Shown here piece by piece: positions 27,338 through 36,642 of a stretch of 64,000 bases of DNA. The stretch covers positions 124,001 to 188,000 of the forward strand of contig NZ_JBHEQA010000002.1 in assembly GCF_043678055.1 (NCBI RefSeq). The letters are read 5' to 3'. Numbering within the stretch: the stretch's first letter is position 1; each line of letters opens with the position of its first letter. The position numbers and the translations under genes are program-made. Under the pieces are notes generated by a model. That model was not told the DNA's origin. It did not search any database and worked only from the letters and a program-made list of their open reading frames with translations. Source of the DNA: Spongiimicrobium salis (GTDB taxonomy: Bacteria; Bacteroidota; Bacteroidia; Flavobacteriales; Flavobacteriaceae).

Positions 27338-27796
27338 TTAGTCTTTGTTCTTTTTTTTCTTCCTCTTCTTCTTTTTTTTCTTTTTGAAGCCGTTATTTCT
27401 CAATTCAATAAAAGCTTCATATTTATCCTGGGGAAGTCCAGCTTTTAATTCTGCATCTTGTTTTTCAAACAACTTGGAAATGGCTTCTTGTGTCTCCCGC
27501 TGTGGAAGATTGGATAGGATGACCTCGTTTCGCGATTTTAGAAATTTTAATAATGTCGCTCGCATAATAGCCGTTTCAAACTCGTTCAACGCTATTTGCT
27601 TGATGATCTTGGGCATCTCATTATCCACCATTTGCTCTGGTGTCAATGGCTCCTGTTCCTTCTGTGGCGTTTGCGCTTGAGGAATCCTGCTCCGTTGCCG
27701 TTGTCTGCCGTATCCATTACCGTATTGTGCCTGGGCCCAGGATAATGAAAGCAGCGTTACTAGTACTACTAAAAGGTTTTTTTTGGTGGTTTTCAT
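27338..27796 (-). CDS. Secreted protein with poly-lysine C-terminus
   Basis: 152 aa. Signal peptide 1-23 (...SWAQAQ), then a Gly/Tyr/Arg/Gln-rich linker (~24-50), a helical middle (~55-130; LTPEQMVDNEMPKIIKQIALNEFE) and an end of almost pure lysine and arginine (~137-152). The helical part resembles short periplasmic LTXXQ-like proteins, but I cannot assign a family. It is first gene of an operon with the receptor (12-base gap). The basic tail here and the acidic tail of the receptor could interact; this is only an inference. Confidence 0.7.
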   Translation of the reverse strand: MKTTKKNLLVVLVTLLSLSWAQAQYGNGYGRQRQRSRIPQAQTPQKEQEPLTPEQMVDNEMPKIIKQIALNEFETAIMRATLLKFLKSRNEVILSNLPQRETQEAISKLFEKQDAELKAGLPQDKYEAFIELRNNGFKKKKKKKRKKKKNKD

Positions 27797-27915
27797 AACT
27801 TAACTAGTTAATTGGATTTCAAAAATAGATGAAGGTTTAAGTAGGCTGGGTTAAATGTATGTTAAAATGATATACCTGCATTTTACCCTTATATCCTTTA
27901 GGATGTTGACTTTTC

Positions 27916-28257
27916 CTAAAGCAGATCTTTAATGCGAACCGGGGGGCGCCCAATAACTGCTTTACCATCGCGAATGACGATAGGTCTTTCAATGAGTTTT
28001 GGGTGGGCCGCCATGGCTGCAATAATGGCGTTGTCCGAGAGTTCTTTTCCTTTGAATTCTTCCTTCCAAATCGCCTCATTTTTGCGTACAAGATCAATAG
28101 GAGGGATTCCTAATTGTTTTATGACTTCGCTAAGTTCCTCCGCTGTGGGAACGGTTTCCAGATATTTTATGATTTCAAAGTCTTGACCTGAATTTTCAAG
28201 AATCTCAAGACCTTCGCGTGATTTTCTACAGCGCGGATTGTGATAGATTTTCAGCAT
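27916..28257 (-). CDS. ArsC/YfgD-family arsenate reductase-like protein
   Basis: 113 aa, full length for the glutaredoxin-coupled ArsC family. C10 lies in HNPRCRKSR, the active-site cysteine position. The late signature IERPIVIRDGKAVIGRPP is present, including the conserved proline-rich end that positions the oxyanion. The family reduces arsenate with glutathione/glutaredoxin, though many chromosomal members (YfgD type) have no proven arsenate role. There is no arsR, arsB or acr3 nearby, so a dedicated arsenic operon is not indicated. It is transcribed in the same direction as prfB upstream (118-base gap) and probably independently. Confidence 0.85.
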   Translation of the reverse strand: MLKIYHNPRCRKSREGLEILENSGQDFEIIKYLETVPTAEELSEVIKQLGIPPIDLVRKNEAIWKEEFKGKELSDNAIIAAMAAHPKLIERPIVIRDGKAVIGRPPVRIKDLL

Positions 28258-28375
28258 GGTATTTTTGATATATTAAATAGGTTCATTTTCTATAGATGCC
28301 TAAAAGGAAGTATCAAATGAAAAATGTACATAATTTAAAGCAATAATGATGCCTAAACAACCAGGTAGAAGAGAC

Positions 28376-29471
28376 CTATTCTTCTTTCTGCCCCATCATC
28401 ATTAAATAGGCCTTCAAAAAAGGGTCAAGGCTGCCGTCCATAACGGCATCTACATTTCCTGTCTCTTCCCCCGTACGAACATCTTTGACCAATTTATAAG
28501 GCTGCATGGTATAGTTTCGAATTTGAGAACCCCATTCGATCTTCATTTTCGAAGCCTCAATTTCACTACGAGCCTCCATTTTCTTTCGAAGTTCAATTTC
28601 ATACAATTGGGACTTTAGCATTTTTAGCGCGGTAGCCCTATTATCATGTTGTGATCTGGAATCGGAACAAGAAATCCTAATCCCTGAAGGCTTATGTGTT
28701 AATTGTACCTTGGTCTCTACCTTATTGACATTCTGCCCCCCAGCACCACTGGAACGAGCCGTAGTGATTTCAATATCTGCGGGGTTTATTTCTATTTCAA
28801 TACTATCATCTACCATGGGATACACATATACCGAGGCAAATGACGTATGGCGTTTGGCATTACTGTCAAAAGGGGAGATGCGTACCAAACGGTGCACCCC
28901 GTTTTCCCCTTTTAGCCAACCAAAAGAATATTCGCCTTCAATTTGCAGGGTCACGGTCTTAATTCCGGCCACATCACCTTCTTGATAATTGAGTTCCTTG
29001 ACTTTATACCCATTCTTTTCGCTCCACATCATGTACATGCGCATCAGCATGGCCGCCCAGTCACAACTCTCTGTACCCCCTGCACCAGCTGTAATCTGTA
29101 AAATTGCTGTTAAATCGTCACCTTCTTCAGACAGCATATTTTTGAACTCCAAATTTTCGATCGTTTCGATGGTCTTTTGGTAATGCGTTTCGACTTCTTT
29201 TTCGCTTACTTCTCCTTCTTTTAAGAATTCGACGAGCACTTCAAGATCACCAACTAGGGTTTTTGCCGCATTAAAATCATCGACCCATTTTTTTTTGGAT
29301 TGAATGAATTTCATCTGAGCTTGGGCTTCTTGGGCATTGTCCCAAAAGTCTGGAGCTAAGGTTTTCTCTTCTTCGTTTTCTATTTCAATAAGTTTCGCAT
29401 CGATGTCAAAGATACCTCCTTAACGCACCAAGGCGATCCATAAGATCTTTAGATTGATCTGTTGTTATCAT
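28376..29471 (-). CDS. prfB: Peptide chain release factor 2, expressed by programmed +1 frameshift
   Basis: The complete gene is the join of 29471-29409 (21 codons, ending ...LRRYL) and 29407-28376. The first segment runs into an in-frame TGA (29408-29406) preceded by an AGGAGG Shine-Dalgarno-like hexamer and CTT, giving CTT-TGA-C; slipping +1 skips one base and continues with Asp. This is the classic prfB autoregulation: low RF2 slows termination at UGA and favours the shift. The product is 364 aa, with SPF stop-codon anticodon at 199-201 and GGQ at 244-246, as expected for RF2. A start at 29314 alone would lose domain 1. RF2 releases peptides at UGA and UAA. Confidence 0.96.
29406..29421 (-). 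promoter_or_regulatory. prfB programmed +1 frameshift site
   Basis: On the minus strand: AGGAGGTAT, then CTT TGA C. The Shine-Dalgarno-like AGGAGG is three bases before the slippery CTT, the spacing known to stimulate +1 slippage at the in-frame UGA. Its strength stands out in a genome where Shine-Dalgarno sequences are otherwise scarce. Confidence 0.93.
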
Positions 29472-29489
29472 TGTAATTTTGATTTTTGT

Positions 29490-29519
29490 CAAAAATAGGA
29501 CTTAACTATGGTTGTGCAA
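29490..29519 (-). promoter_or_regulatory. -33/-7 promoter of prfB
   Basis: Minus strand TTG (29519-29517), 19 bases, TATTTTTG (29497-29490). The ATG at 29471 is 18 bases downstream, which confirms the frameshift-dependent start. Confidence 0.75.
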
Positions 29520-29557
29520 TCAATTTTACATAAATTTAGTGCTTCAATCTAAGAAAA

Positions 29558-31960
29558 ATGAGACACTATTTACTTTTAGGATTTTTATTTGCTGGATACC
29601 TTAGTTCTTTTTCACAATTCAGTGAAAAAAGCAAGGATTTTCAGAAATTCAAGGGACTTTTTAATTTTTACTACGATGCGGGAAACGATAAGATGTATCT
29701 GGAAGTAGATGAGCTCAACAAAGAGTTTCTTTACGTGTATTCCCTGAGCAGTGGCATCGGAAGTAATGATATTGGTTTGGACCGCGGACAATTGGGGAAC
29801 GAACAGGTAGTGTATTTCAAGAAAGCGGGAAATAAGTTACTATTGGTACAACCTAATTTAAGGTTTAGGGCAATTACAGAGAATGATTTGGAAAGGAAAT
29901 CTGTAGAACAAGCCTTTGCTAAATCGGTGCTTTTTGGATTTAAAATAGAGGAGGAGAAAAAAGGGAAGTACATTATTGATATTACGGATTTTTTAATGCA
30001 GGATGCCCATGGCGTAGCAGGCAGGTTGCGAAGTTCCAATCAAGGGTCGTACAATCTGGACAAATCCAAAAGTGCCATGGCCTTGGAAAGGACCAAGGCT
30101 TTTCCAAAAAATATTGAATTTGATGTGACATTGACCTTTAAAGGAAACCCCACAGGTTTTAATATTCGTTCGGTAACACCAAATGCTAATTTGGTCACAG
30201 TGGCACAGCATCATTCTTTTATTGAACTTCCGGATAACAAGTATAAACAGCGGGTTTTTGACCCAAGGAGTGGTTCTTATCCTTTTTCGTACTATGATTA
30301 TGCCACTCCAGTAGAGAAACCCATTTTGAAACGGTTCATCACCAGACACCGACTGGAAAAAAAGAACCCCAATGCAGCCGTTAGTGAAGCGGTAGAACCC
30401 ATTGTATATTATTTGGACAATGGTACTCCAGAACCTGTGCGTTCTGCCCTGTTGGATGGAGGTAGATGGTGGAATCAAGCTTTTGAAGCTATAGGATATA
30501 AAGATGCATTTCAATTAAAGATCTTGCCCGATGATGCAGACCCTTTGGATGTGCGTTATAATGTGATCCAGTGGGTGCACCGATCCACAAGGGGTTGGAG
30601 TTATGGAAGCAGTATTACCGATCCGCGGACGGGAGAAATTATTAAGGGGCACGTAAGTTTGGGAAGTTTGCGCATACGTCAAGACTTTTTAATCGCGCAG
30701 GCCTTAATGAACAGACCCTTTGCCCAAAGAGATGACAATCACCAGGAAATGTTGAATTTGGCATTGGCCAGAATCCGACAATTATCGGCTCATGAAATAG
30801 GACATACGCTTGGTTTTGCTCATAATTTTGCAGCAAGTACCAACGGTAGGGCTTCGGTAATGGATTATCCGCATCCCCAATTTTCGATAAAGAACGGAAA
30901 CATTGATTTTTCCAATGCCTATGCGGTAGGCATTGGGGATTGGGATAAAGTGACGGTAGCTTATTCTTATGCAAATTTCCCTGAAGGAACAACAGAAAAA
31001 GAAGGGTTAAATGAAATTTTAGCCAAAGCCCAACAACAAGGCTTGCGTTATATTTCCGATCAGGATGCCAGACCACAGGGAGGAGCTCATGCTTTGGGCC
31101 ATTTGTGGGACAATGGAAAGAACATTAGCGAAGAACTGAACGATGTTTTAAAAGTACGTCAATTAGCAATAGACAATTTTTCTATTGATAATATCAGAAC
31201 AGGAGAATCCAATTCTACCTTAGAGGATGTTTTTGCACCACTTTATTTCTTCCATCGCTATCAAACCGAAGGGGTTGCCAAAATAATTGGTGGTTTGGAT
31301 TATAATTATACGGTGAAGGGAGATGGACAAATTACGGTGGAGACCGTTGAAAAAGAAATTCAAGAACAGGCATTAAAAAGTATTCTTAAAACCTTGGATG
31401 CCGAAACTATTGCCATTCCAATAGATAAGTTGTCCTTATTTCCTCCAAGAGCTATTGGTTATGGAAGAACCCGAGAGTCTTTTAAAGGGAAAACCGGCGT
31501 ATCCTTCGATGCTTTGGCAGCACCTGAAACTGCTGCTGATATGACCTTAGGTTTATTATTGCATCCACAAAGGGCGTCTCGATTAATCCAACAAAAAAGC
31601 ATGGATAAAAAGCAATTGGGACTTGCTGAAGTTTTAGATGCGGTGGTTGTCAATACGATGAACAAAACCCTAAAGAACGATTATATGAATACTGTGCAAC
31701 AGAATATTAATTACAGGGTTTTATTCCATATCATGAACCTTGCAGCGCATACCAATGTGCATCCGCAAGTGAATGCCATTGCCCATCAAAAATTAAGGGA
31801 GTTACGGTCTGCTTTGACCAAAAACGCGATAAAAGATGCCAATAGCGCCGAAATGTTGAGACGAATAAAAATCTTTGATCAGGCTCCCGATCAATTTAAA
31901 GTACTTCCTGTTCCGGTAATACCCGATGGTTCTCCTATTGGTATGGATTGCATGGATTAA
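29558..31960 (+). CDS. Secreted zinc-dependent metalloprotease (DUF5117-type, gluzincin-like motif)
   Basis: 800 aa with a signal peptide (1-20, ...SSFSQ). The first half is the beta-rich DUF5117-like region; the catalytic motif HEIGHTLGFAHN starts at H412, with H416 and H422 as further ligand candidates and E413 as general base (HExxHxxGxxH, metzincin-like). The C-terminal half is mostly helical, as in the large Bacteroidota 'zinc-dependent metalloprotease' family. It is expected to work in the periplasm or outside the cell; substrate unknown. It is transcribed divergently from prfB with 86 bases between the starts. Confidence 0.85.
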   Translation: MRHYLLLGFLFAGYLSSFSQFSEKSKDFQKFKGLFNFYYDAGNDKMYLEVDELNKEFLYVYSLSSGIGSNDIGLDRGQLGNEQVVYFKKAGNKLLLVQPNLRFRAITENDLERKSVEQAFAKSVLFGFKIEEEKKGKYIIDITDFLMQDAHGVAGRLRSSNQGSYNLDKSKSAMALERTKAFPKNIEFDVTLTFKGNPTGFNIRSVTPNANLVTVAQHHSFIELPDNKYKQRVFDPRSGSYPFSYYDYATPVEKPILKRFITRHRLEKKNPNAAVSEAVEPIVYYLDNGTPEPVRSALLDGGRWWNQAFEAIGYKDAFQLKILPDDADPLDVRYNVIQWVHRSTRGWSYGSSITDPRTGEIIKGHVSLGSLRIRQDFLIAQALMNRPFAQRDDNHQEMLNLALARIRQLSAHEIGHTLGFAHNFAASTNGRASVMDYPHPQFSIKNGNIDFSNAYAVGIGDWDKVTVAYSYANFPEGTTEKEGLNEILAKAQQQGLRYISDQDARPQGGAHALGHLWDNGKNISEELNDVLKVRQLAIDNFSIDNIRTGESNSTLEDVFAPLYFFHRYQTEGVAKIIGGLDYNYTVKGDGQITVETVEKEIQEQALKSILKTLDAETIAIPIDKLSLFPPRAIGYGRTRESFKGKTGVSFDALAAPETAADMTLGLLLHPQRASRLIQQKSMDKKQLGLAEVLDAVVVNTMNKTLKNDYMNTVQQNINYRVLFHIMNLAAHTNVHPQVNAIAHQKLRELRSALTKNAIKDANSAEMLRRIKIFDQAPDQFKVLPVPVIPDGSPIGMDCMD

Positions 31961-32013
31961 TGGAGTATTGCTTTTATGGAAAAGAAAGAACAACGTAAAA
32001 ATATAATATCAAA

Positions 32014-33036
32014 TTGGAAATAAATTTAATAAGTGATACGGTAACCAAGCCAACTGCTGGAATGTTGAATGCAATGATGACAGCAGAAGTGGGAGACGAT
32101 GTTTTTAAAGCAGACCCTACTGTAAATGCCTTAGAAGCTAAAGTAGCCGAGATGTTCGGTATGGAAGCGGCCCTGTATTTCCCCAGCGGAACTATGGCCA
32201 ATCAGACAGGCATTAAGTTACATACCCAACCCGGGGACCAATTGATTTGCGATAAGTATGCCCATGTCTATAATTATGAAGGAGGTGGCGTGAGCTTTAA
32301 TAGTGGGGTATCCTGTAAATTAGTCGATGGCCATAGAGGTATGATGACGGCTGAGCAGGTAGCTGCAAGTGTGAATCCTCCAGATTTTTATCATAGCCCG
32401 CTATCTTCTTTGGTCTGCATTGAAAATACCACCAATAAAGGAGGAGGTGCTTGTTGGGATTTTGAGGAATTGAAAAAAATCAGAAAGGTATGTGATGAAC
32501 ATGGGTTGGCCTATCATTTGGACGGTGCGAGAATATGGAACGCTTTGGTTGCCCAAGGGGAATCCCCAAAGGCCTATGGCGCATTGTTCGATACGATAAG
32601 TGTATGCTTAAGCAAAGGGCTAGGGTGTCCTGTAGGGTCAGTTCTCATAGGTAGTGAAGCGGATATGCAGAAAGCCATCCGGATTCGTAAGATTTTTGGT
32701 GGTGGAATGCGCCAAGCAGGATATTTGGCTGCGGCAGGAATCTATGCTCTGGACCATCAATTGGAACGCTTGGCGGAGGATCATAAAAAGGCGAAGGAAA
32801 TTGGGGAAACCTTGGAGTCGCTTTCTTTTATCCAAAAAGTGGAACCTATTGAGACCAATATCATCATTTTTGAAATAGATGAGTCAAAAATGGCTGCAGC
32901 CACCTTTGTAGAAAAATTAAAAGATAAAAATGTGCACCTCATAGGTATGGGGCAGGGGAAATTGCGCATTGTTACACATTTGGATTATACCGATGAGATG
33001 CATCAGGCATTTCTCAAAATCGTGAAGGCACTATAA
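32014..33036 (+). CDS. ltaE: Low-specificity threonine aldolase (PLP enzyme), TTG start
   Basis: 340 aa. Fold-type I PLP enzyme with YFPSGTMANQ, HLDGARIWNA (phosphate and ring contacts) and the Schiff-base lysine K201 in VCLSKGLGCPVGSV. It cleaves L-threonine or L-allo-threonine to glycine and acetaldehyde. The start must be TTG at 32014: an in-frame stop lies 18 bases upstream and the next ATG would remove the strongly conserved ISDTVTKPT opening. The gene follows the protease gene by 53 bases, with no ribosome binding site visible. Its last 6 bases overlap the convergent DUF1508 gene. Confidence 0.92.
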   Translation: MEINLISDTVTKPTAGMLNAMMTAEVGDDVFKADPTVNALEAKVAEMFGMEAALYFPSGTMANQTGIKLHTQPGDQLICDKYAHVYNYEGGGVSFNSGVSCKLVDGHRGMMTAEQVAASVNPPDFYHSPLSSLVCIENTTNKGGGACWDFEELKKIRKVCDEHGLAYHLDGARIWNALVAQGESPKAYGALFDTISVCLSKGLGCPVGSVLIGSEADMQKAIRIRKIFGGGMRQAGYLAAAGIYALDHQLERLAEDHKKAKEIGETLESLSFIQKVEPIETNIIIFEIDESKMAAATFVEKLKDKNVHLIGMGQGKLRIVTHLDYTDEMHQAFLKIVKAL

Positions 33037-33354
33037 GATTTTGGATTGGGATAGGGAAGCAATTCGTTTTTTTAAATTCTTAATTCCGTTTTCCATCCCA
33101 GCCTCAGAACTGTATTGTTCGCTATGCCCAATAGGGATTCCTTTTCGATCCTTTAAACGGAATCGGAATTTGCCATCATGATCCGTCTTACGCTCAAAAA
33201 CGCTATGGTATTGTACTAAAGCAGGCAGTTTTTCCAAGGTCTTGTTGACTTCTTCCTCATTGGAATAAGCTACACTATTGAGCAGGGTAGCCCCGTTGCT
33301 CGTACTAAGACTAAAAGAGTAGCTATTGTCAGTTCCTTTTTTTATTTCTATCAT
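33031..33354 (-). CDS. DUF1508 (YegP-like) protein
   Basis: 107 aa made of two tandem ~48-residue repeats. Each has the family pattern of 'F.L...NG..L..S..Y.S' (YSFSLSTSNGATLLNSVAYSNEEE and FRFRLKDRKGIPIGHSEQYSSEA, given here as separate pieces of a repeat pair). YegP-type proteins are small, soluble and of unproven function. The 3' end overlaps the threonine aldolase gene by 6 bases in convergent orientation. Confidence 0.82.
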   Translation of the reverse strand: MIEIKKGTDNSYSFSLSTSNGATLLNSVAYSNEEEVNKTLEKLPALVQYHSVFERKTDHDGKFRFRLKDRKGIPIGHSEQYSSEAGMENGIKNLKKRIASLSQSKIL

Positions 33355-33499
33355 TGGGCCAGTAGGTATTATATCATCCCTTTAATATACTGGATTTTTT
33401 GGTATTGATGAAATACAAAAGAAAAATCTCAAGGACATCCTATAAACAAAGGTGGAAACCTATATTTTTATCTGACATCAAAAGACATGGATGGTACTT

Positions 33500-33826
33500 T
33501 TATTTAAAAAGAGAATCCATTCCCGGAATATTGGGCATGCCATCCTTGGCTACCGCTGCTAATTCTGCTTCATGTACTTCGGTAGCTTTTTCAATGGCTT
33601 TGTTCAAGGTCAAAATTAAATAATCTTCCAATTGTTCCTTGTCCTGCAGCAAGCTGTCATCTATCGCAATACGTTTTACGGTTCTATTCGCTGTAATTTC
33701 CACTTCCAATAGATTATCAGGGGATGTTTCCTGTAGCGTAACGGTGTGCAATCGTTCCTTGGTGGCCTTTACTTTTTCTTGGGTTTCTTTTAATTTCCCC
33801 ATCATTCCCATAAGATCTCCGAACAT
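33500..33826 (-). CDS. YbaB/EbfC-family nucleoid-associated protein
   Basis: 108 aa, the standard family length. The N-terminal methionine-rich helix (MFGDLMGMMGKLKE) and the VEITANRTVKRIAIDDSLL strand pair are typical. EbfC/YbaB forms a tweezer-like dimer that binds DNA with little sequence preference. It is often next to recR/dnaX; here it is instead downstream of trmL (62-base gap, same strand), so a shared transcript is possible. Confidence 0.9.
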   Translation of the reverse strand: MFGDLMGMMGKLKETQEKVKATKERLHTVTLQETSPDNLLEVEITANRTVKRIAIDDSLLQDKEQLEDYLILTLNKAIEKATEVHEAELAAVAKDGMPNIPGMDSLFK

Positions 33827-33888
33827 AATTTTTTATTTTATTTATAAAGGTAAAATTAATAAAATACCAACATACTTTAACTAGAAAC

Positions 33889-34359
33889 TCATAGGTTTCC
33901 TTCCAATTGACGTAGTCCTTCTCCCAAGGCCATGGCCACGGCATTTCCCAGGTTAAAGCTACGAATAGGGCCAGGAAATGGTATTTTAACGCACTGCTGC
34001 TTAAATTGTTCCAAAAGTTCAACAGGTAGTCCTTTGGATTCCTTTCCAAAAATCAACCAATCCCCTTTTTGATAGTTTTGCTCGTAATAGGTGGTTTGTG
34101 CCTTGGCCGTGAACAAGAAAATGCGAGAGATATCATGAATTTGGGCCATCAAGGCTTCAAAACTATCATGATAATGTAGTTGTAAATCCCCCCAATAATC
34201 CAATCCCGCTCTTTTGACCCTACTATCCGTAATTTCAAATCCTAGCGGGCGTACCAGATGGAGTGTGCTATGACTGCCTACACATAAACGACCAATATTG
34301 CCCGTATTATTGGGTATTTCTGGAGTAACTAGTACAATATTAAAGTTGCATGCTTTCAC
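33889..34359 (-). CDS. trmL: tRNA (cytidine/uridine(34)-2'-O)-methyltransferase TrmL
   Basis: 156 aa, exact TrmL size. It is a SPOUT enzyme with a C-terminal trefoil knot: motif 1 PEIPNNTGNIGRLC, motif 2 LIFGKESKGLP, motif 3 IPFPGPIRSFNLGNAVA. The enzyme methylates the wobble ribose of tRNA-Leu isoacceptors. The gene is divergent from the oligopeptidase gene. Confidence 0.95.
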   Translation of the reverse strand: MKACNFNIVLVTPEIPNNTGNIGRLCVGSHSTLHLVRPLGFEITDSRVKRAGLDYWGDLQLHYHDSFEALMAQIHDISRIFLFTAKAQTTYYEQNYQKGDWLIFGKESKGLPVELLEQFKQQCVKIPFPGPIRSFNLGNAVAMALGEGLRQLEGNL

Positions 34360-34470
34360 GCGGTTCTTTTTTAATTAATGTCAATTGCATTTTAATGTAT
34401 TGGATACGAATTTTAAATACAGTTTTTTAAGGATTCATTGGAAAAAAGCCTGTTTTTTTGTTTTAAATCT

Positions 34471-34478
34471 TAGCTTTG
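34471..34478 (+). promoter_or_regulatory. Candidate -7 promoter element of the oligopeptidase gene
   Basis: TAGCTTTG fits TAnnTTTG, 26 bases before the ATG at 34505. Because it lies inside the longer open frame beginning at 34385, it argues that the upstream 40 codons are untranslated. Confidence 0.6.
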
Positions 34479-34504
34479 CAAGCGTTTCTCAAAATGGAAA
34501 GAAA

Positions 34505-36565
34505 ATGACGAAATTACCAAGTGCTCCCATAGCAAAGAAAATCCCGCACGAACTTACAAAACATAATGATACCAGAGTAGATGATTATTACTGGTTGAAT
34601 GAAAGGGAAAATGATGAGGTTATTTCACATTTGCATCAGGAAAATGCGTATTACGAGCAATGTACGGCCCATACCAAAGCCTTCCAAAAAAACCTGTTCG
34701 AAGAAATGAAATCCCGTATTAAAGAGGATGATGCCTCGGTGCCCTATAAGAGAAATGGCTATTGGTATATCACAAGGTTTGAAATTGGAAAGGATTATCC
34801 CATATACTCCAGAAAGAAGAATAGCTTAGAGGCCCCAGAAGAAATTATGTTCGAATGCAATGAAATGGCAGAAGGACACGACTTTTTTAATCTAGGTGGC
34901 ATTTCCGTGAGTTCGGACAATACTTTAGCGGCCTATGCCGTGGATACCGTTTCCAGAAGACAGTATACCATAAGGGTGAAAAATTTGAATACTGGGGAAC
35001 TTTATCCAGATTGTATTGAAAACACGACGGGCGGAGCAGTCTGGGCAAATGATAATAAAACCTTGTTTTACACGAAAAAAGACCCGGTAACCTTGCGTTC
35101 CGATAAAATCTATAAGCATAAACTGGGAACATCATCTGAGGACGATATTTTGGTTTTCCATGAAAAGGATGAGACTTTTGGTACGTTCGTTACCAAGACA
35201 AAATCCAAAAAGTATATTGTTATTGGTTCATATAGCACGTTGACCAGTGAATATCAGATTTTAAGTGCTGATGAACCCGATGGAGCTTTTCAACTTTTTT
35301 CAGCACGGGAGAGGGGATTGGAATATAATATTGTGCATTTTGAATCGTATTTCTATATTTTGACCAATAGGGATGGCGCTACAAATTTTAAATTGATGCG
35401 CACCTCCCAGGATCATACCGAGAGTGAACATTGGGAAGAATTTATTGCCCACCGGGAAGATGTTCTATTGGAAGACATTGATATTTTTAAAGAGTACTAC
35501 GTCCTTTCTGAACGGAACAACGGTCTTAACAAAATAAAAGTGATCCGTTGGGATGGGACGCAAGCGTACTATTTGCCCTTTGATAATGAAACCTATACCG
35601 CTTACGTAAGTGTGAATCCAGATTTTGATTCCAAAATATTACGATATGCCTATAATTCCTTGACCACGCCCAATTCGGTCATAGACTTTAATATGGATAC
35701 CCAAGAAAAAGAAATAAAAAAGGAACAAGAAGTACTGGGAGGCACATTTAACAAAATAAATTATAAATCAGAACGTATTTGGGCAGAAGCTAGAGATGGT
35801 GCAAAAATTCCTGTATCCCTTGTCTACCATAAGAACACCTTATTGGATGGGACTGCTCCTTTACTACAATATGCCTATGGATCGTATGGATCTACCATTG
35901 ATCCTTCGTTTTCTTCTATACGACTCAGTTTATTGGATAGGGGCTTTATCTATGCCATTGCCCATATTCGCGGAGGGGAATACCTGGGCAGGCAATGGTA
36001 CGAAAATGGGAAGTTGCTGAAAAAGAGGAATACGTTTACCGATTTTATAGACGCTTCTAAATATTTAGTGGCCCAGAAGTATACCAGTCCAGAACATTTA
36101 TATGCTTCGGGAGGTTCTGCAGGGGGGCTTTTGATGGGAGCAGTAGCCAATATGGCTCCTGAGCTATATCAGGGTGTCATTGCTGCGGTACCCTTTGTAG
36201 ATGTTGTGACCACAATGCTGGACGATTCCATTCCCTTGACCACTGGGGAGTACGATGAATGGGGGAATCCCAATGAGATGGCATATTACAATTATATGAA
36301 ATCCTATTCTCCCTATGATAATGTAAAAACCCAGGAATACCCTAATCTTTTAGTGACTACCGGGTTTCATGATTCTCAGGTACAATATTTTGAACCCGCC
36401 AAATGGGTAGCAAAACTTCGAGAAATGAAAACCGATTCCAAGAAATTGTTATTTGACATCAATATGGATGCAGGTCATGGGGGGGCTTCCGGCCGTTTTG
36501 AGGCCCTAAAAGAGGTTGCCAAAGAATATGCCTTTTTGCTGGATTTAGAAGGAAAAATCCCATAG
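34505..36565 (+). CDS. Oligopeptidase B-like S9 prolyl-oligopeptidase family peptidase
   Basis: 686 aa from the ATG at 34505 (MTKLPSAPIAKKIPHE), matching oligopeptidase B in length. A seven-bladed propeller precedes the alpha/beta-hydrolase domain. The triad is S538 (ASGGSAGG), D623 (GFHDSQV) and H658 (DAGHGG); the spacing of 85 and 35 residues is that of E. coli PtrB. The acidic residues for Arg/Lys specificity of oligopeptidase B cannot be checked by eye with confidence. No signal peptide in the chosen form, so cytoplasmic. The 40-codon upstream extension is rejected because of the promoter element inside it. Confidence 0.9.
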   Translation: MTKLPSAPIAKKIPHELTKHNDTRVDDYYWLNERENDEVISHLHQENAYYEQCTAHTKAFQKNLFEEMKSRIKEDDASVPYKRNGYWYITRFEIGKDYPIYSRKKNSLEAPEEIMFECNEMAEGHDFFNLGGISVSSDNTLAAYAVDTVSRRQYTIRVKNLNTGELYPDCIENTTGGAVWANDNKTLFYTKKDPVTLRSDKIYKHKLGTSSEDDILVFHEKDETFGTFVTKTKSKKYIVIGSYSTLTSEYQILSADEPDGAFQLFSARERGLEYNIVHFESYFYILTNRDGATNFKLMRTSQDHTESEHWEEFIAHREDVLLEDIDIFKEYYVLSERNNGLNKIKVIRWDGTQAYYLPFDNETYTAYVSVNPDFDSKILRYAYNSLTTPNSVIDFNMDTQEKEIKKEQEVLGGTFNKINYKSERIWAEARDGAKIPVSLVYHKNTLLDGTAPLLQYAYGSYGSTIDPSFSSIRLSLLDRGFIYAIAHIRGGEYLGRQWYENGKLLKKRNTFTDFIDASKYLVAQKYTSPEHLYASGGSAGGLLMGAVANMAPELYQGVIAAVPFVDVVTTMLDDSIPLTTGEYDEWGNPNEMAYYNYMKSYSPYDNVKTQEYPNLLVTTGFHDSQVQYFEPAKWVAKLREMKTDSKKLLFDINMDAGHGGASGRFEALKEVAKEYAFLLDLEGKIP

Positions 36566-36579
36566 TCGAAAAAAAAACT

Positions 36580-36587
36580 TAAATTTG
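36580..36587 (+). promoter_or_regulatory. Candidate -7 promoter element of the cysteate synthase-like gene
   Basis: TAAATTTG fits TAnnTTTG and lies 55 bases before the ATG at 36643; no clear -33 TTG. Confidence 0.45.
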
Positions 36588-36642
36588 CGGTTGGATTTAT
36601 TCCAGATATAAACCAACTAGTGTTTTAAACTAGACCGAACAT

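Noticed and set aside
27345..27400. Poly-lysine coding tract as a sequencing artefact
   Set aside because: AAA and AAG codons are mixed with arginine codons and the frame closes normally; a similar tail occurs in an unrelated gene at 40422.
27916..28257. Arsenic resistance operon
   Set aside because: Only an ArsC/YfgD-like gene is present, without regulator or efflux gene.
29314..29314. prfB starting at 29314 as a truncated 312-aa protein
   Set aside because: The 5' part with the in-frame TGA, slippery site, AGGAGG and a matching promoter is present; the full-length product is 364 aa.
34385..34504. N-terminal extension of the oligopeptidase with a hydrophobic stretch as a signal peptide
   Set aside because: The promoter element TAGCTTTG falls inside it and oligopeptidase B homology begins at 34505.
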